NCBI RefSeq assembly: GCF_035998295.1
Contig: NZ_DASYHS010000173.1
Coordinates: forward strand, 1 to 59,486
Direction: 5' to 3'
DNA length: 59,486 nucleotides
Source of the DNA: DASYHS01 sp035998295
Lineage (GTDB): Bacteria; Pseudomonadota; Alphaproteobacteria; Azospirillales; Azospirillaceae
In this document: one piece after another, positions 16,372 to 26,122 of the stretch
Numbering within the stretch: position 1 is the stretch's first letter
How the letters are laid out: every line of letters starts with the position of its first letter
Notes under the pieces: model-generated
What the model was told of the DNA's origin: nothing
Database searches by the model: none
What the model saw: only the letters and a program-made list of their open reading frames with translations
Made by a program: the position numbers and the translations under genes

Positions 16372-17178
16372 TCAGTACGCGGCGTCGGGAACGGCCGCCT
16401 GCGGCGGATCCCGGCGCAGTTCGCCGAGATAGTCGCTCGCGCGGCCCGTCATCATCGCCATGTCGGAGGCGACCGCCGCGAAGCCGTACCCATAGCCGAG
16501 GAACCGCTTCACCATGGCCGGGTTCGGCCCGACGATGCCGATCGGCTTGCCGGCCGCACGCGCGTCGCCGGCGGCCCGCTCGATCAACGCCTGCACCTCG
16601 GGATGGCCGATCTCGCCGATGCGGCCCATGGCGGCCGAAAGGTCGCCCGGCCCGACGAAGAGCGCGTCGACGCCGGGCACCGCCGCGATCTCGGCGATGC
16701 GGCCGACCGCTTCCGGCGTCTCGAGCTGGACAACGACGCAGACCTCGCCGTTGGCCCGCTTGAGGTAGTCGGCGACGCGGCCGAAGCGCGAGGCCCTATG
16801 GACGGCGGCGACGCCGCGTATGCCGTCCGGGGGGTACTTGGCGTAAGCGACGGCGGCGCGCGCCTCGTCGGCGGACTGCACGAAGGGCAGCATGATCGTC
16901 TCGGCGCCGGCATCGAGGACCCGCTTCACGATCACCTGGTCGTTCCAGGGGAGCCGCACGACGGGAACCGCCGGCGTGCAGCCGACGGCGCGCAGGATAT
17001 GCGCGAGGTCGGGCGTCTCGATCGGCACGTGCTCCATGTCGACGACCAGGAAGTCGAACCCCGTATGGCCCATCGCCTCCGCGGTCGAGGGCGCCGCGGA
17101 CATCAGCCAGGTGCCGAACGGCACCCGGTCCCCGGGTGTACGCAGCCAGTGCTTGAAGCGGTTGGCGATGTCGGTCAT
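16372..17178 (-). CDS. HpcH/HpaI-family aldolase, probable 2-keto-3,6-dideoxy-6-sulfogluconate aldolase
   Basis: The product is 268 aa. Features of class II pyruvate aldolases are the metal and active-site segment FDFLVVDMEHVP, Arg in PVVRLPWND, Glu in VVVQLETPEAVGRI and Asp in FVGPGDLSAAMG. It lies directly after the IlvD/Edd dehydratase in the operon. This fits cleavage of 2-keto-3,6-dideoxy-6-sulfogluconate to pyruvate and sulfolactaldehyde. The family call is certain. The substrate is inferred from the operon. Confidence 0.88.
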   Translation of the reverse strand: MTDIANRFKHWLRTPGDRVPFGTWLMSAAPSTAEAMGHTGFDFLVVDMEHVPIETPDLAHILRAVGCTPAVPVVRLPWNDQVIVKRVLDAGAETIMLPFVQSADEARAAVAYAKYPPDGIRGVAAVHRASRFGRVADYLKRANGEVCVVVQLETPEAVGRIAEIAAVPGVDALFVGPGDLSAAMGRIGEIGHPEVQALIERAAGDARAAGKPIGIVGPNPAMVKRFLGYGYGFAAVASDMAMMTGRASDYLGELRRDPPQAAVPDAAY

Positions 17179-17187
17179 GGCTAGCCT

Positions 17188-18921
17188 TCAGAAGATCAGG
17201 GGCTCGGGCGTCGGGCCCGGGGCGGCAAGGAAGTCGAAGTCGCAGCCCTCGTCGGCCTGCGACACGTGCTGTTGATAGAGGGCGGCGTAGGAGCGCCGAT
17301 GGACGGGCGGAGGCGGCGTCCACGCCGCGCGCCGTCGCTCGATCTCCTCGGGCGCGACCCGCATGTCGAGGCGGCCGGCGGGAACGTCGAGCTCGACCAG
17401 ATCCCCCGTGCGCAGCAGCGCGAGCGGCCCGCCGATGGCCGCCTCGGGCGTCACGTGGAGGATGCAGGTCCCGTAATGGGTGCCGCTCATGCGGCCGTCG
17501 CAGATGCGGACCATGTCCCGGACGCCCGCCTCGAGCAGCTTCTTCGGTATCGGCAGGTTGCCCCATTCCGGCATTCCGGGCGCACCGACCGGCCCGGCAT
17601 TGCGCAGCACGAGCACGGAATCCTCGCAGACGTCGAGGGACGGATCGTTGACCGCCTCGATCATCGCGGCCGGGCCATCGAAGACGATCGCCGGCCCGAC
17701 ATGGCGCAGGAACCGCGGGGATGCCGCCGACGACCGCAGTATCGCGCCGTTCGGAGCGAGGTTTCCCCTGAGGACGGCGAGCGTGCGCCCCTTCTCCAGC
17801 GGCACGACCGGGTCGTCGAGGCCGCGGATCACGTCGTCGTTCCAGCATTCGGCCCCGGCGACCACGTCGCCGATCGTCCGCCCATCGACTGTCGGCGCCG
17901 ACAGGTCGAGCTCGGATGCGAGCTTTCTGAGGAGCGCGGGCAGGCCGCCGGCGAAGTAGAAATCCTCCATCAGGTACTGACCGGATGGGAACAGGTTGGC
18001 CAGCACCGGGATGCGCGCCGCCGTCGCCGCCATGTCGTCGAGCGTCAGGGGCACGCCGGCCCGGCGCGCCAGTGCGATCATATGGACGGCGGCGTTGGTC
18101 GAGCCGCCGAGCGCCATGTAGGCGACGAGGCCGTTGCGGAAGCTTCCCGGCGACAGGAGCCGGGAAGGCCTCAGGTCCTCCCACACCATCTCGACGGCGC
18201 GCACGCCGCACAGCGACGCCATGCGGACGTGGCCGCTGTCGACCGCGGGGATCGACGACGCCCCTGGCAGGGTCAGCCCCATCGCATCGGCGATCGAGGT
18301 CATGGTCGATGCCGTTCCCATGGTGTTGCAGGTGCCGATGGACCGGGTCATGCGGCTTTCGAGATCGACCCAGTCGGCCGGGGTGATGTTGCCGGCGCGC
18401 AGCTCGTCCCAATACTTCTTCGTGTGGGTGCCGGCCCCGGTCTTCTGGCCGCGCCATTGGCCGTTCGCCATCGGCCCCGCCGGACAGTGGATGACCGGCA
18501 GGTCCATCGAGATCGCGCCCATCAGCAGGCCCGGCGTCGACTTATCGCAACCGCCGAGCAGCACGGCGCCGTCGACGGGGTGGGAGCGCAGCAGTTCCTC
18601 CGTCTCCATCGCCAGGAAGTTGCGGTAGAGCATGGTGGTCGGCTTGACCATCACCTCGCCGACCGACATCGCCGGGATCTCGACGGGATAGCCGCCGGCC
18701 TGCCAGACACCCCGCTTCACCGCCTCCGCGCGGTCGCGCAAGTGGGAGTGGCAGGGGCTGAGATCGCTCCACGTGTTGACGACGGCGATCACGGGGCGGC
18801 CCATGAACTCCTCGCGGCGCAGGCCCGTCTGCTGCGTGCGCTGGCGGTGGGCGAAGCCGCGCATGTCGTCGGAGGCGTACCAGCGCTGGCTGCGCAGGCT
18901 TTCGAGAGATCGACGGGTCAC
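17188..18921 (-). CDS. IlvD/Edd-family dehydratase, probable 6-deoxy-6-sulfogluconate dehydratase
   Basis: The product is 577 aa with a GTG start. The three Fe-S cluster ligands of the family are C57 (DLSPCHSH), C125 (LLGGCDKSTPG) and C198 (IGTCNTMGTAST). Length and C-terminus (EEIERRRAAWTPP) match the sugar-acid dehydratase branch (arabinonate or xylonate type) better than branched-chain amino-acid IlvD. It is 9 bp upstream of the aldolase and 4 bp after the permease gene. In sulfo-ED it removes water from sulfogluconate to give the 2-keto-3-deoxy product. Confidence 0.9.
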   Translation of the reverse strand: MTRRSLESLRSQRWYASDDMRGFAHRQRTQQTGLRREEFMGRPVIAVVNTWSDLSPCHSHLRDRAEAVKRGVWQAGGYPVEIPAMSVGEVMVKPTTMLYRNFLAMETEELLRSHPVDGAVLLGGCDKSTPGLLMGAISMDLPVIHCPAGPMANGQWRGQKTGAGTHTKKYWDELRAGNITPADWVDLESRMTRSIGTCNTMGTASTMTSIADAMGLTLPGASSIPAVDSGHVRMASLCGVRAVEMVWEDLRPSRLLSPGSFRNGLVAYMALGGSTNAAVHMIALARRAGVPLTLDDMAATAARIPVLANLFPSGQYLMEDFYFAGGLPALLRKLASELDLSAPTVDGRTIGDVVAGAECWNDDVIRGLDDPVVPLEKGRTLAVLRGNLAPNGAILRSSAASPRFLRHVGPAIVFDGPAAMIEAVNDPSLDVCEDSVLVLRNAGPVGAPGMPEWGNLPIPKKLLEAGVRDMVRICDGRMSGTHYGTCILHVTPEAAIGGPLALLRTGDLVELDVPAGRLDMRVAPEEIERRRAAWTPPPPVHRRSYAALYQQHVSQADEGCDFDFLAAPGPTPEPLIF

Positions 18922-18925
18922 CGCT

Positions 18926-19783
18926 TCATCCTTTGATGCCGCCGGAGGTCAGGCCGGACACGACCCGCTCCTGGAAGAGAACGATCAGCACCGCGACCGG
19001 CACGATGCCGACGACGAGCGCCGCCGAGATCACCGGCCAGGGGAAGGCGAACTCCCCCTGGTAGAGGGTGATGCCGACCGGCAGCGTGCGGAGCTGCGGG
19101 CTGGAATTGAAGGACAGGGCGAGCAGGAACTCGTCCCAGGCGTTCACGAAGGCGAGGATGCCGGCCGTGAAGACACCGGGAGCCGACAGCGGCACCACCA
19201 CCCGGAACAGCGAGCCGATGCGCGTGCATCCGTCCACCATCGCCGCGTTTTCCAGGTCGCGCGGGATGGCCTCGAAGAAGGATACGAGGACCAGCGTGCA
19301 CACCGGCAGGCTGAGCACCGTATAGGGCAGGATCAGGGCCAGCCAGGTGTTCAGCAGCCCGAGCGAGCGCATGATCTCGAAGAGCGGCACGAGCAGCGTC
19401 ACGAGCGGGAAGGTCGAGACGGCGATGATCGCCGAGAGGATGAGGTCGCGGCCCCGCAGCGACAGGCGCGCCAGCGCGTAGGCCGCGAACGTCGAAACCA
19501 GCAGCGTGGCGGCGGTGGACAGAAGCGCGACCATGAACGAGTTGAAGAGGAACAGCAGCAGCGGCTGGTCCGTGAACGCCTGGACGTAGTTCTGGAACGT
19601 CGGGTCGTCGGGGACCCAGGTGATGGGCTTGCGGGTCAGCTCCGCCTCGGTCTTGAGGGACGTGAACAGGATCCAGAGCGCCGGGAACATGCCGTTGACG
19701 ACGAGGATCAGCCCGACGATCAGGCGAAGCGGCATGCCGGACAGGAACGGCAGACCGGGAAAGGCGGTGGCGCGGGCGGACAT
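18926..19783 (-). CDS. ABC transporter permease, MalG type (SQ importer)
   Basis: The product is 285 aa with six membrane helices. The EAA loop is in FEAIPRDLENAAMVDGCTRI, which contacts the ATPase. N- and C-terminal layout is MalG-like (carbohydrate CUT1 family). It starts 3 bp after the MalF-type gene. It is the second permease of the importer that probably takes up sulfoquinovose or its glycosides. Confidence 0.92.
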   Translation of the reverse strand: MSARATAFPGLPFLSGMPLRLIVGLILVVNGMFPALWILFTSLKTEAELTRKPITWVPDDPTFQNYVQAFTDQPLLLFLFNSFMVALLSTAATLLVSTFAAYALARLSLRGRDLILSAIIAVSTFPLVTLLVPLFEIMRSLGLLNTWLALILPYTVLSLPVCTLVLVSFFEAIPRDLENAAMVDGCTRIGSLFRVVVPLSAPGVFTAGILAFVNAWDEFLLALSFNSSPQLRTLPVGITLYQGEFAFPWPVISAALVVGIVPVAVLIVLFQERVVSGLTSGGIKG

Positions 19784-19786
19784 CGG

Positions 19787-20731
19787 TCACCCCTTCGTGC
19801 GGATCATGCGCAGATAGACCGCCGTCACGCCCATCGAGAGCGCGAACATCACGACGGCCAGCGCGGAGCCGTAGCCGAGATCGAGGAAGTCGACCGTGCT
19901 CTGGTGGATGTACATCGCGAGCGTGGCCGTGGACGTGCCCGGTCCGCCGCGCGTCATCGTGTAGGGAATGTCGAAGGTCTGGAGCGCCGTGATGGTCCGG
20001 AAGATGAGCGCCACGACGATGGCCGGCTTGAGGAGCGGCAAGGTGATATCGAAGAACTGCCTGACGCGGCCGGCGCCGTCGACCTCCGCCGCTTCGTAGA
20101 GCGACCGCGGGATCGTCTGAAGCCCGGCGAGGATGATGAGCGCCATGAACGACGACGTCTTCCAGACGACGGTCAGGCAGATGGCCGCGAACGCCCAGTT
20201 CGCGGAGTTGAACCAGATCACGCCGTCCACCCCGAACCGTGCGAGGACGTCGTTCACGACGCCGTATTCGGAGTGGAAGAACCAGGCCGAGATCAGCCCG
20301 GCGAAGGACAGGGGCAGCGCCCAGGGAATGAGGAGCGACAGCCGGATCGGCCACTTGGCGCGGAAAGGCAGGTTGGCGGCCAGGGCGAGCGCGAGGCCGA
20401 CGAAGAGGGCGCCCGGCACCGTGATCAGCGTGATCAGCACGGTGTTCCACGTCGTCTCCCAGAACACCGGGTCGTCGAGCATGAGCCGGTAGTTCTCGAG
20501 CCCGACGAACTCCGCAGGCAGCCCCGACGTGAGGGACAGGTTGAAGAAGCTCGTCCAGACGAGCCGGCCGACCGGGTAGACGATGACCAGCGCCAGCAGC
20601 GCGGCCGTCGGCATCAGCAGCAGCAGGCCGAGCACGCCTTCGCTCGGATCCATCAGCCGCGCCAAGCGGCCGGCCCGATGCTCGGACCGGGCGCCGGAAG
20701 GGGCAACGGACGGGGTGGGAACGGTCGTCAT
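19787..20731 (-). CDS. ABC transporter permease, MalF type (SQ importer)
   Basis: The product is 314 aa, CUT1 family, with an extended cytoplasmic N-terminus and six helices (first near LGLLLLMPTAALLALVIVY). The EAA loop is in LQTIPRSLYEAAEVDGAGRV. It pairs with the MalG-type protein and follows the binding-protein gene by 84 bp. Specificity for sulfoquinovose compounds is inferred from the operon. Confidence 0.92.
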   Translation of the reverse strand: MTTVPTPSVAPSGARSEHRAGRLARLMDPSEGVLGLLLLMPTAALLALVIVYPVGRLVWTSFFNLSLTSGLPAEFVGLENYRLMLDDPVFWETTWNTVLITLITVPGALFVGLALALAANLPFRAKWPIRLSLLIPWALPLSFAGLISAWFFHSEYGVVNDVLARFGVDGVIWFNSANWAFAAICLTVVWKTSSFMALIILAGLQTIPRSLYEAAEVDGAGRVRQFFDITLPLLKPAIVVALIFRTITALQTFDIPYTMTRGGPGTSTATLAMYIHQSTVDFLDLGYGSALAVVMFALSMGVTAVYLRMIRTKG

Positions 20732-20815
20732 CGCGGGAGGCTTCTTCTCGGGAACGGAGGCCGGGACGGGAGGTCGGGCGGAGGCATGCGCCCCCGCCCG
20801 ATCTCCCGTTTCCCG

Positions 20816-22072
20816 TCAGCGAAGGACGCGCCGCAGCCGGCTCTCCATCTGCGCGGCGCCCTCCTCCGGCGTCGCCGCGCCCGCGAGCACGGCATTGACC
20901 GTGGTGCGGATGATCTCGCTCACCTCGTTGTAGCGTGGCGTCACCGGGCGCGCCTTGGCCTTCTCGACGACGGCGCGGGCATCGGCGAACCAGGGCACGG
21001 CCTTCACGACGTCCGGGTCCGTGTAGACCTCGGGAAAGGCCGGGAGCAGCGAGGCGTTGATGGCCATGAACTCCGACACCTCGGGCCCGGACAGCCACTC
21101 GACGAATTCCTGCGCCTCCTCCCCGTGTTCGGAGAAGGCGGAGACGCCCCACTGCCAGCCGCCGAGACAGGTCGCGTTCTCGCCGCCCGCGACCGCCGGA
21201 AGCACCGCGACGCCGACCTTGTCCTTCACGGCGGAGTCCTCGCCCTGGAACCTGTCCCAGGCATAGGACCAGTTGACCGCGAAGACGACGTCGCCGGCCT
21301 GGAACTCCTTGCGCGTGTCGTCGGTCGCGACTTCGGCGATGTTCTTCTTCGCGACACCCTGGTCGACGAAGCCTTTCCAGAGGGCCAGGGCGCGCGTCGC
21401 CGCCTCGCGATCGAAGGAGAGCTTGCCATCCTCGACGAGCTGCCTGCCTTCGCTCCAGTAGGGCAGAAGGAAGGTGCATACCGCGCCTTCGATGGCCTTG
21501 CCCTGGAAGGAGAGGCCCTGGAGGTCGCCATCCCCCTCGGCTGCCGTGATCTTCTGCGCGGCGGCGACCAGTTCGTCCCAGGTCTTCGGCGGCTCGACGC
21601 CGTGCTTCTCGAGCAGGTCCTTGCGGTAGTAGAGGAACATCGCGTCGGCGAAGGCCGGCAGCGCGACGATCTTGCCGTCGACCTGGTCGGCCTCGGCGTA
21701 GGCAGGCAGATATCGGCCCATGAACGCCGCCGGATCGTCGACGGTATCGTTGAAGGGAACGGTCCAGCCGGCCGCCGCGAACTGCGCCGGCCGGATCACG
21801 TCGAGGATCATGACGTCCAGCGACGGGTCCTTCGCCGTCATGACCGTGTTGAGATACTGCGCCTGAAGCTCCGACGTGTTGCCGCCCGTCTCGATGACGA
21901 GCTTCACGTCGGGGTTCTGCTGCTCGTACATGTCGAAGGCCTGGCGCCAGACTTCCGGACGATGCTGGCTGGAGATGTAGACGCGCAACTCGGTCTGCGC
22001 ATGGGCGGCACCGGCCGGCAGTGCCAGAACGGCTCCGGCGAGGCATGCCTTGATGGATCTGCTCAGGGTCAT
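20816..22072 (-). CDS. ABC sugar-binding protein, probable sulfoquinovose/SQ-glycoside receptor
   Basis: The product is 418 aa from MTLSRSIKACLAG. The start at 22072 is chosen because GGAGG lies 10 bases before it. The Sec signal peptide ends AAHAQ. The mature part is a family 1 (MalE/UgpB-type) receptor: LRVYISSQHRPEVW, PDVKLVIETGGNTSEL, and GGWQWGVSAFSEHGEEAQEF. In Agrobacterium the comparable protein SmoF binds SQ-glycerol. This protein holds the equivalent place in the operon, although the sequence relation was not computed. Confidence 0.9.
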   Translation of the reverse strand: MTLSRSIKACLAGAVLALPAGAAHAQTELRVYISSQHRPEVWRQAFDMYEQQNPDVKLVIETGGNTSELQAQYLNTVMTAKDPSLDVMILDVIRPAQFAAAGWTVPFNDTVDDPAAFMGRYLPAYAEADQVDGKIVALPAFADAMFLYYRKDLLEKHGVEPPKTWDELVAAAQKITAAEGDGDLQGLSFQGKAIEGAVCTFLLPYWSEGRQLVEDGKLSFDREAATRALALWKGFVDQGVAKKNIAEVATDDTRKEFQAGDVVFAVNWSYAWDRFQGEDSAVKDKVGVAVLPAVAGGENATCLGGWQWGVSAFSEHGEEAQEFVEWLSGPEVSEFMAINASLLPAFPEVYTDPDVVKAVPWFADARAVVEKAKARPVTPRYNEVSEIIRTTVNAVLAGAATPEEGAAQMESRLRRVLR

Positions 22073-22094
22073 TTGGGGTTTCCTCCGGTGGGGC

Positions 22095-22115
22095 ACCGGC
22101 TTTCAGCCGGTTTTT
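22095..22115. other. Hairpin between ATPase and binding-protein genes
   Basis: ACCGGCT and AGCCGGT form a 7-bp stem with a TTC loop in the 55-bp gap. The run of T lies on the plus-strand side, so for the minus-strand operon it is a plain hairpin and not an intrinsic terminator. It could be an RNA-processing or stability element that favours expression of the binding protein. Confidence 0.35.
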
Positions 22116-22127
22116 GGGCGCGACGCG

Positions 22128-23204
<1,077 letters not shown>

Positions 23205-23267
23205 GATTCCCCCCTCGCCCGAGCGCGGGCGTTCGGGTTTCCGGCTGCCGCGCAGAAGCTGCCCGTC

Positions 23268-23283
23268 ATCATAGCGCTACGAT
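23268..23283. promoter_or_regulatory. Candidate LacI-type operator for the sulfoquinovose operon
   Basis: ATCATAGCGCTACGAT is a 16-bp palindrome with one mismatched pair and a central CG, the shape typical of LacI-family operators. It lies 64 bp upstream of the first operon gene within the 272-bp gap shared with the regulator. The placement suits repression of the operon. No second clear copy was found in the gap. Confidence 0.4.
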
Positions 23284-23476
23284 TTCGATGATCAATGAAT
23301 TTCCACGACATCCTCTTGGAACGGTTCGCCCGATGCAGGCGGCTGCCGGACGACCGGCCGTTCGCGCCCAACATTCCTCGACAGACAGTGCTGCGGCTCG
23401 TGGTTGACGAAACGGGTGCCGGGTCTGATATTCGATGCCGCAGGCGAATCGCAGCGCTGCGAACACGAGGATTTCC

Positions 23477-24529
23477 ATGACGCTCGAGAAGGCCGCTGCG
23501 GCCGGGGCCACCCGCAGCCGGAAGCGGCGCAAGATGCAGCAGGTGACGATGACCGAGGTCGCCGTCCTCGCCGGCGTCTCGCCGTCCACGGTATCCCTCT
23601 TCCTGCGCAAGCCCGCCTCGGTGTCGGCCGCCGCCGGCCAGGAGATCGCCCGTGCGATCGATCGGCTGGGCTACGTGCCGAACCTGGTCGCCGGCGGGCT
23701 CGCCGCGGCGGGATCACGGGCCGTCGGCATCGTCGTCCCGTCGATCCAGAACGCCTTCTTCGCCGAAACGGTCTCCACCATCCAGGAGCAGTTCGCCGAG
23801 GAAGGCCTGCAGATCCTTCTCGGCCATTCCGAGTACTCGGAACGGCAGGAGGAGGCGCTGGTGCGCACGGCCCTCTCATGGGCGCCGGCCGCCATCGTCC
23901 TGACCGGGCTTTCGCATAGCCGCGCCACGCGCGACCTCCTGAAGAAGAGCGGCGTCCCCGTGGTCGAGATGTGGGAACTGGGGGCGGCTGCGATCGACAT
24001 GGCGGTCGGCTTCTCGCACCGCGAGGCCGGCGCGACGGCCCTGCGGCATCTGGCGTCGAAAGGGCGGCGGCGCGTCGCCTTCCTGGGTGCGCGCACGCAG
24101 GAGGACCGCCGCGCCGCGGCGCGTGCCGAAGGCTTCGCGGCCGCGGCCCAGGGGCAGGCGACGGCCGTCGTGATCAATCATCCCGCGCCGGCGAGCGCTG
24201 AAGCCGGGGCGCTCCTGATCGCCCGCGCCCTTCAGCAGGTCGAGGGATTGGACGGAATCGCCTGCTCCAACGACATGGTGGCGCTCGGGGTCGTGTTCGA
24301 ATGCCAGCGCCGCGCGATCGCGATCCCCGACCGGCTAGCCGTCGTGGGTTTCGGCGACCTGGGCTTCGCGGCTTCCTGCAATCCGCCGCTGACGACCATC
24401 CGCCCCTCCGGCGACATCATCGGGCGGGAGGTCGCCCGGCTGGTCCTGGAACGGCTGCGTGGCGCCGCGCGGGATCGCGAGAAGACGGTCGACACCGGCC
24501 ATCTCCTGGTCGAGCGCCGGAGCGCCTGA
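23477..24529 (+). CDS. LacI-family transcriptional regulator of the sulfoquinovose operon
   Basis: The product is 350 aa from MTLEKAAAAG, with GAGGA 6 bases before the ATG. The N-terminal HTH (TMTEVAVLAGVSPSTVSLFL) and hinge (LGYVPNLVAGGLAAAGS) are followed by the periplasmic-binding-like effector domain (VGIVVPSIQNAFFAETV, DGIACSNDMVALG, VVGFGDLGFAASC). The GntR-like subtype of the LacI family is suggested by the HTH. It is divergent from the sulfo-ED operon and probably represses it until a sulfosugar intermediate binds. Confidence 0.92.
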   Translation: MTLEKAAAAGATRSRKRRKMQQVTMTEVAVLAGVSPSTVSLFLRKPASVSAAAGQEIARAIDRLGYVPNLVAGGLAAAGSRAVGIVVPSIQNAFFAETVSTIQEQFAEEGLQILLGHSEYSERQEEALVRTALSWAPAAIVLTGLSHSRATRDLLKKSGVPVVEMWELGAAAIDMAVGFSHREAGATALRHLASKGRRRVAFLGARTQEDRRAAARAEGFAAAAQGQATAVVINHPAPASAEAGALLIARALQQVEGLDGIACSNDMVALGVVFECQRRAIAIPDRLAVVGFGDLGFAASCNPPLTTIRPSGDIIGREVARLVLERLRGAARDREKTVDTGHLLVERRSA

Positions 24530-24607
24530 ACGACCGGTTGCGCTTGCAGTGGCCGGCCGGCGGCCCGACATAGGGTCTTCCACGCCTTCCGGAGCTGCGA
24601 CGGGACC

Positions 24608-26098
24608 ATGCCAATGGGCAATGCATTCGCCTTCCGCTTCGACAACAGCTATGCGCACCTGCCCGACCGCTTCCACGTCCGCCTGCCGCCCACGCCGGTC
24701 CGCGCGCCCCGGCTGATCAGGCTGAACGTACCGCTGGCCGAGGAGCTGGGCCTCGACCCCGCCTCGATCGATGCCGAGGCGGCGGCGGCCGTCTTCTCCG
24801 GCAGCCGCGTGCCCGAGGGCGCCGACCCGATCGCGATGGCCTATGCCGGGCACCAGTTCGGCCATTTCGTGCCGCAGCTCGGGGACGGCCGGGCGATCCT
24901 GCTGGGCGAGGTGGTCGACCGGGAAGGCCGGCGCCGCGACGTCCAGCTGAAGGGAGCCGGGCGGACCCCGTTCTCGCGCGGAGGGGACGGGCGCGCGGCG
25001 CTCGGGCCGGTGCTGCGCGAATACCTCGTCAGCGAGGCGATGCACGCGCTGGGCATCCCGACGACGCGCACGCTCGCCGCGGCGACCACCGGCGAGCAGG
25101 TCTATCGCGAGGACGCCCTGCCGGGCGCGGTCCTGACGCGCGTCGCCGCCAGCCACATCCGGGTCGGGACCTTCGAATACTTCGCCGTGCGGGGCGACGT
25201 CGACGCCGTCCGGCAGCTCGCCGACCACGTCATCGAGCGCCACTATCCCGACCTGCGCCAAGCCGAGCGGCCCTACCTCGCGCTGCTGGAGGCGGTGGTG
25301 GAGCGGCAGGCGGCACTGGTCGCCCGCTGGCTGCAGGTCGGCTTCATCCACGGCGTCATGAACACCGACAACACCTCGGTCTCCGGCGAGACGATCGACT
25401 ACGGCCCCTGCGCGTTCATGGACGCCTACGATCCGGCGACGGTGTTCAGCTCGATCGACCGGGGCGGCCGGTACGCCTTCGCGAACCAGCCGCCGGTCGC
25501 CCAGTGGAACCTCGCCCGCCTCGCCGAGGCGCTGCTGTCGCTGATCGACCCGGAGCCGGAGCGCGCGCTGGAGCCGGCGCGCGCCGCGATCGACGCGTTC
25601 CCGGGGCATTTCGAACGCCACTGGTTGGCCGGCATGCGCCGCAAGCTGGGCCTGGCCATGGACGAGGCCGGCGACCGCGCGCTCGTCGACGGCCTGCTCG
25701 ACGCGATGCACGCGGGGACGGCCGACTTCACGCTGACCTTCCGCCGGCTGTGCGACGCCGCCGCGGCCCCCGAAGCCCTCGCCGGCGTGCGCAGCCTGTT
25801 CTCGGCTCCCGGCGCGTTCGACGCCTGGGCCGCAGCCTGGCGGGACCGGCTCGAGCGGGACCCTCAGTCGCCCGGCGAGCGCGCGGACGCGATGCGCCGG
25901 GTCAACCCAGCCTTCATCCCGCGCAACCACCGGGTCGAGCGAGCACTGGCGGCGGCCGTGGAACGCGACGACTTCGCCCCGTTCGAGGAGCTGCTGCAGG
26001 TCCTGTCGACCCCCTACGAGGACCAGCCCGGCCGCGCCGAGTACGCCGAGCCGCCCCAGCCCGGGGAGCGGGTGCTCCAGACCTTCTGCGGCACCTAG
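24608..26098 (+). CDS. selO: Protein adenylyltransferase SelO (YdiU)
   Basis: The product is 496 aa, a pseudokinase-fold enzyme that transfers AMP to protein hydroxyls. Visible motifs are AYAGHQFGHFVPQLGDGRA, then QLKGAGRTPFSRGGDGRA with the nucleotide-contacting Lys, and the metal-binding loop GFIHGVMNTDNTSVSGETID. The protein ends FCGT. This Cys is the bacterial counterpart of the C-terminal selenocysteine of eukaryotic SelO. It stands alone on the plus strand and converges with the photolyase gene. Confidence 0.94.
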   Translation: MPMGNAFAFRFDNSYAHLPDRFHVRLPPTPVRAPRLIRLNVPLAEELGLDPASIDAEAAAAVFSGSRVPEGADPIAMAYAGHQFGHFVPQLGDGRAILLGEVVDREGRRRDVQLKGAGRTPFSRGGDGRAALGPVLREYLVSEAMHALGIPTTRTLAAATTGEQVYREDALPGAVLTRVAASHIRVGTFEYFAVRGDVDAVRQLADHVIERHYPDLRQAERPYLALLEAVVERQAALVARWLQVGFIHGVMNTDNTSVSGETIDYGPCAFMDAYDPATVFSSIDRGGRYAFANQPPVAQWNLARLAEALLSLIDPEPERALEPARAAIDAFPGHFERHWLAGMRRKLGLAMDEAGDRALVDGLLDAMHAGTADFTLTFRRLCDAAAAPEALAGVRSLFSAPGAFDAWAAAWRDRLERDPQSPGERADAMRRVNPAFIPRNHRVERALAAAVERDDFAPFEELLQVLSTPYEDQPGRAEYAEPPQPGERVLQTFCGT

Positions 26099-26122
26099 AC
26101 CGCGTCCTAGCTAGACCGCGTC
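26095..26122. repeat. 12-bp direct repeat at the selO/photolyase junction
   Basis: CTAGACCGCGTC occurs at 26095-26106 and again at 26111-26122, 16 bp apart, with CTAG between. The first copy covers the selO stop and the second covers the photolyase stop and last codons on the other strand. It looks like a small tandem duplication at the convergent gene ends. Confidence 0.7.

Noticed and set aside
17188..18921. Dihydroxy-acid dehydratase of branched-chain amino-acid synthesis (ilvD)
   Set aside because: The operon context (sugar importer, lactonase, aldolase) and C-terminal features fit a sugar-acid dehydratase.
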